Positions 4,997 through 7,409 of a stretch of DNA of 7,409 nt are shown in pieces. The position numbers and the translations under genes were made by a program. The notes below the pieces were generated by a model, which saw only the letters and a list, made by a program, of their open reading frames with translations, made no database searches and was not told the origin of the DNA. This DNA is from Actinomycetes bacterium. Its GTDB lineage: Bacteria > Actinomycetota > Actinomycetes > Mycobacteriales > Mycobacteriaceae. Numbering within the stretch: position 1 is the first letter of the stretch; each line of letters opens with the position of its first letter. The stretch is taken from NCBI GenBank assembly GCA_022600695.1, contig JAHZJY010000378.1, positions 1 through 7,409 on the forward strand, read 5' to 3'.

Positions 4997-7409
4997 TCAG
5001 CTCCGGGTTGTCGGCGCCGGCGCCGGTTCCGTCACGGGGTCCGAGGCGGACGCCGCCGGCGGGGGCGCACCGGTTTCGGGCCGGTCGGTCTCGGGCAGTT
5101 GTGACACCAGGTGTTCGGCGAGTTCCCGGATCGTCGGATAGTCGAACACCGCGGTGGGGCTGATGTCGAAACGGCCGCCGAATTGGGCGAACAACCGGTT
5201 ACGAAGCTCGACCGCCATGAGCGAGTCGGTGCCCAGATCCAGGAATCTGCTGGACGCCGCCGGCGGTTGCGCCAGTCGCAGGAAACCCTGCACCTCGCGC
5301 TGCAGGAATTCGGTGATGAAACCGGCCCGCTGTGCCTCGGGGACCTCCCGGAGTTGGCGTAGAAGTTCCCCGTCCCCGGGCGCCGACGCGTCGGCGTCGG
5401 GCAGCACCTGGTCGAGAAGCGCTGGCCGCAGTCCGCCCAGCATCTTCGCGGCCCGGGGCCAACTGGCTTTGAGCACCGTCGCCTGCGCCGTTCCGTGCCG
5501 AATGACCTCGCCGAGAGCGGCCAGAGCCGCCGTCGGATCCAGCGGCAGCATGCCCTGGGCGCCCAGATTGGCCCGGGCCGCCGCCGAACTGGCCATCCCG
5601 CCGCGTCCCCACGGGCCGAAATCGACGGCGGTGGCCGGCAGGCCCCGCGCCCTGCGATGGGCGGCCAGCCCGTCGAGCAGGGCATTGGCGGCCGCATAGT
5701 TGGCCTGGGCGGGCGAGCCGAGCACAGCCGACGCCGAGGAGAACAGGATGAAGAACTCGAGATCGTCGTCTTCGGTCAACCGGTGCAGGTGATAGGCGCC
5801 GAGGGCCTTGGGCCGCGCGGTGGTGCGGAACCGCTCCGGGTTCTGATCCGGAAGCAGAGCGTCGTCGAGGACGCCGGCCAGATGCGCCACACCCCCCAGC
5901 GGGGGCAGCTCCGCGCGGATCCGTCCCAGCAGCCGGTCGACCTCGGCCCCGTTGCCGATGTCCGCCGGGAAAACGTGCACCCGGCAGTGGAACCGTTCGG
6001 TGATGGCGGCAATGGACCGTGCGGTGTCACCGTCCGGCAGGCCGCGGCTCGTCAACACGATGTCACCGGCGCCGAGCTGGGCCAGATACTGCGCGGTGTG
6101 CAGACCGAGCGCGCCGAGACCGCCGGTGATCAGATAGCTGCGATCGCCGCGCGGGTGCAGCGGTTCGGGCATCTGCACCACGACCTTGCCGATGTGCCGG
6201 GCCTGTTGCATACGGCGGAACGCGGCCCTGGCCTCGGTCAGCGGGTAGATCGCGGCGGGCACCGGTGTCCACTCGCCCTCGGCCAGCCCCTCCGAGACCT
6301 CCATCATCAGCCGTTGGATATGGCCCGGGTCGGTGAGGGTGGTGGCATCCAGCGCCACGATTCCGTAGTCGATGTCCGGGCGTGCGGCGGCCATCCGCTC
6401 CGGGCTCCAGATATCCCGTTTCGCGATCTCGGCGAAACGTCCGCCGGTGGCGGTCGCCCGCACCGTGGCCTCGACGAAGCCTTCATTCGTCAGGCTGTTG
6501 AGCACCACATCGACACCGGCGCCGTCGGTGTCGGCGAGGATCTGGTCGGCGAAGTCCGTTGTGCGCGAGTCATAGACGTAGTCCACACCCAGCTCGCGCA
6601 GCGTCGCCCGCTTGTAGGCGCTGGCGGTGGCGAAGACGATGGCGCCGTGGTGCCGGGCCAACTGGATCGCCGCCAGGCCCACGCCGCCGCTGGCGGCGTG
6701 GATCAGCACCCGGTCGCCGGACTTCAGCTTCGCCCAGTCGAAGGCGAGTCGGGCTGTCAGTGCGGCCGCCGGAATGGTGGCGGCACCAACCGCGTCGACC
6801 CCGTCGGGCACCGGGGCCAGCAACAGTGCCGGCACGTTGACCCTGCTGGCGAACGCCCCCTGCATGAAACCCATGACCCGCTGGCCGACCGTGAAACCGG
6901 TTACCTCCGAGCCCACTTCGGTCACGATGCCGCACAGGTCACCGCCGATCGGCCCGGGGTCGCCGGGGTAGAGACCGAGCACGTTGAGCACATCCCGGAA
7001 GTTGAGTCCGGCAGCCTCCATCCGGACCTGCACCTCGTTCGTCGCCGGTGGCGCAACCTCAGTCTGGGTCAGGCGGAGGTTGTCGATCGCACCTCGCTCG
7101 GTCGGCGCCAGAACGTAGTCGTCCGTGCGTGGCATCGGCAGTTGGCCGCTGCGCGCCCAGTGCAGCAACCGGGGCACCAGGAACTTCCCCTGCCGCACCG
7201 CGAGTTCGGGTTCGACCAGCGGCACGCCGAGTGCTGCTGCCAGCCAGCCCAGCGACTCCTCGGTCCCATCGGAGTCGACCAGCCGGCAGCGCAGGGTCGG
7301 CTGTTCGGCGATGACGGTCCGGCCGAATCCCCACAGCGCCGCCTGAACGGGGTCGACCGGTTCGCCCGGTTCGGTGGTGACCGCCCGCTCGGTGATGATC
7401 CACAGTCCG
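4997..7409 (-). CDS. Type I polyketide synthase, C-terminal part (enoylreductase-ketoreductase-ACP); 5' end outside window
   Basis: The reading frame is open to the right edge; 803 residues are visible, numbered here from the codon at 7408-7406. Residues 1-80 (for example QAALWGFGRT and RCRLVDSD) match the structural segment preceding the enoylreductase in mycobacterial synthases. Enoylreductase: about 106-412, with GLNFRDVL, LYPGDPGPIGGD and the NADPH loop HAASGGVG (237-244). Ketoreductase: about 424-659, with TGGLGALG, catalytic Ser558, Tyr571 and Asn575 (SSASAVLGSPAQANYAAAN), and LDD at 514-516, the B-type mark. Acyl carrier protein: about 693-769, with Ser729 in GTDSLMAVEL as phosphopantetheine site. 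A Pro/Ala/Thr-rich tail (770-803) follows and there is no thioesterase, so the chain must be released by a separate enzyme. The ketosynthase, acyltransferase and dehydratase would lie beyond the window. Position beside fadE5 recalls the pks of the trehalose polyphleate locus (MSMEG_0408-like, with papA3, mmpL10 and fadD23); that assignment is inferred from context. Another mycobacterial reducing synthase remains possible. Confidence 0.93.
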   Translation of the reverse strand, partial: GLWIITERAVTTEPGEPVDPVQAALWGFGRTVIAEQPTLRCRLVDSDGTEESLGWLAAALGVPLVEPELAVRQGKFLVPRLLHWARSGQLPMPRTDDYVLAPTERGAIDNLRLTQTEVAPPATNEVQVRMEAAGLNFRDVLNVLGLYPGDPGPIGGDLCGIVTEVGSEVTGFTVGQRVMGFMQGAFASRVNVPALLLAPVPDGVDAVGAATIPAAALTARLAFDWAKLKSGDRVLIHAASGGVGLAAIQLARHHGAIVFATASAYKRATLRELGVDYVYDSRTTDFADQILADTDGAGVDVVLNSLTNEGFVEATVRATATGGRFAEIAKRDIWSPERMAAARPDIDYGIVALDATTLTDPGHIQRLMMEVSEGLAEGEWTPVPAAIYPLTEARAAFRRMQQARHIGKVVVQMPEPLHPRGDRSYLITGGLGALGLHTAQYLAQLGAGDIVLTSRGLPDGDTARSIAAITERFHCRVHVFPADIGNGAEVDRLLGRIRAELPPLGGVAHLAGVLDDALLPDQNPERFRTTARPKALGAYHLHRLTEDDDLEFFILFSSASAVLGSPAQANYAAANALLDGLAAHRRARGLPATAVDFGPWGRGGMASSAAARANLGAQGMLPLDPTAALAALGEVIRHGTAQATVLKASWPRAAKMLGGLRPALLDQVLPDADASAPGDGELLRQLREVPEAQRAGFITEFLQREVQGFLRLAQPPAASSRFLDLGTDSLMAVELRNRLFAQFGGRFDISPTAVFDYPTIRELAEHLVSQLPETDRPETGAPPPAASASDPVTEPAPAPTTRS

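Noticed and set aside
7059..7403. Separate minus-strand small gene at the right edge
   Set aside because: The polyketide synthase frame is open through this stretch and gives typical pre-enoylreductase sequence, so the other frame is a shadow; likewise the GTG at 7225 is internal and not the gene start.

Overview
This window looks like chromosomal DNA from a mycobacterium, most likely a non-tuberculous species. The GC content is high, GTG starts are common, and the encoded proteins match, from memory, M. tuberculosis FabG4 (Rv0242c), FadA2 (Rv0243) and FadE5 (Rv0244c). No database search was possible, so names rest on recalled sequence, conserved catalytic residues and gene order.

Layout, left to right. 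The 5' end of fabG4 (minus strand, cut by the left edge) diverges from fadA2, a thiolase (plus strand, 249-1547). A 158-base gap between them holds a 16-bp palindrome (134-149) and a 13-bp tandem repeat in the presumed fadA2 leader. fadA2 converges on an alpha/beta-hydrolase gene (minus, 1577-2863) of unknown substrate. A perfect 15-bp hairpin (2921-2956) then lies just past the end of fadE5, an acyl-CoA dehydrogenase (minus, 2983-4818). The fadE5 upstream region (4819-4996) carries a second palindrome (4870-4885) related to the one at fabG4/fadA2. From 4997 to the right edge runs the C-terminal part of a large type I polyketide synthase (minus), with enoylreductase, ketoreductase and acyl carrier domains and no thioesterase.

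Functionally, FadE5 (acyl-CoA to enoyl-CoA), FabG4 (3-hydroxyacyl/3-ketoacyl interconversion) and FadA2 (thiolysis or condensation) cover three of the four steps of a beta-oxidation cycle. The shared palindrome suggests one regulator controls them although they are separate transcripts. The polyketide synthase beside fadE5 recalls the pks-papA3-mmpL10-fadD23 block next to fadE5 in glycopeptidolipid/trehalose polyphleate-producing mycobacteria. The window therefore combines the tubercle-bacillus neighbourhood (fabG4-fadA2-fadE5) with the surface-lipid neighbourhood (fadE5-pks), with the hydrolase gene lying between fadA2 and fadE5.

I see no tRNA, rRNA, CRISPR, insertion sequence or phage gene. 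No gene-free stretch exceeds about 180 bases. No wholly new system is evident; the most original signals are the paired operators, the leader repeat and the locus architecture.
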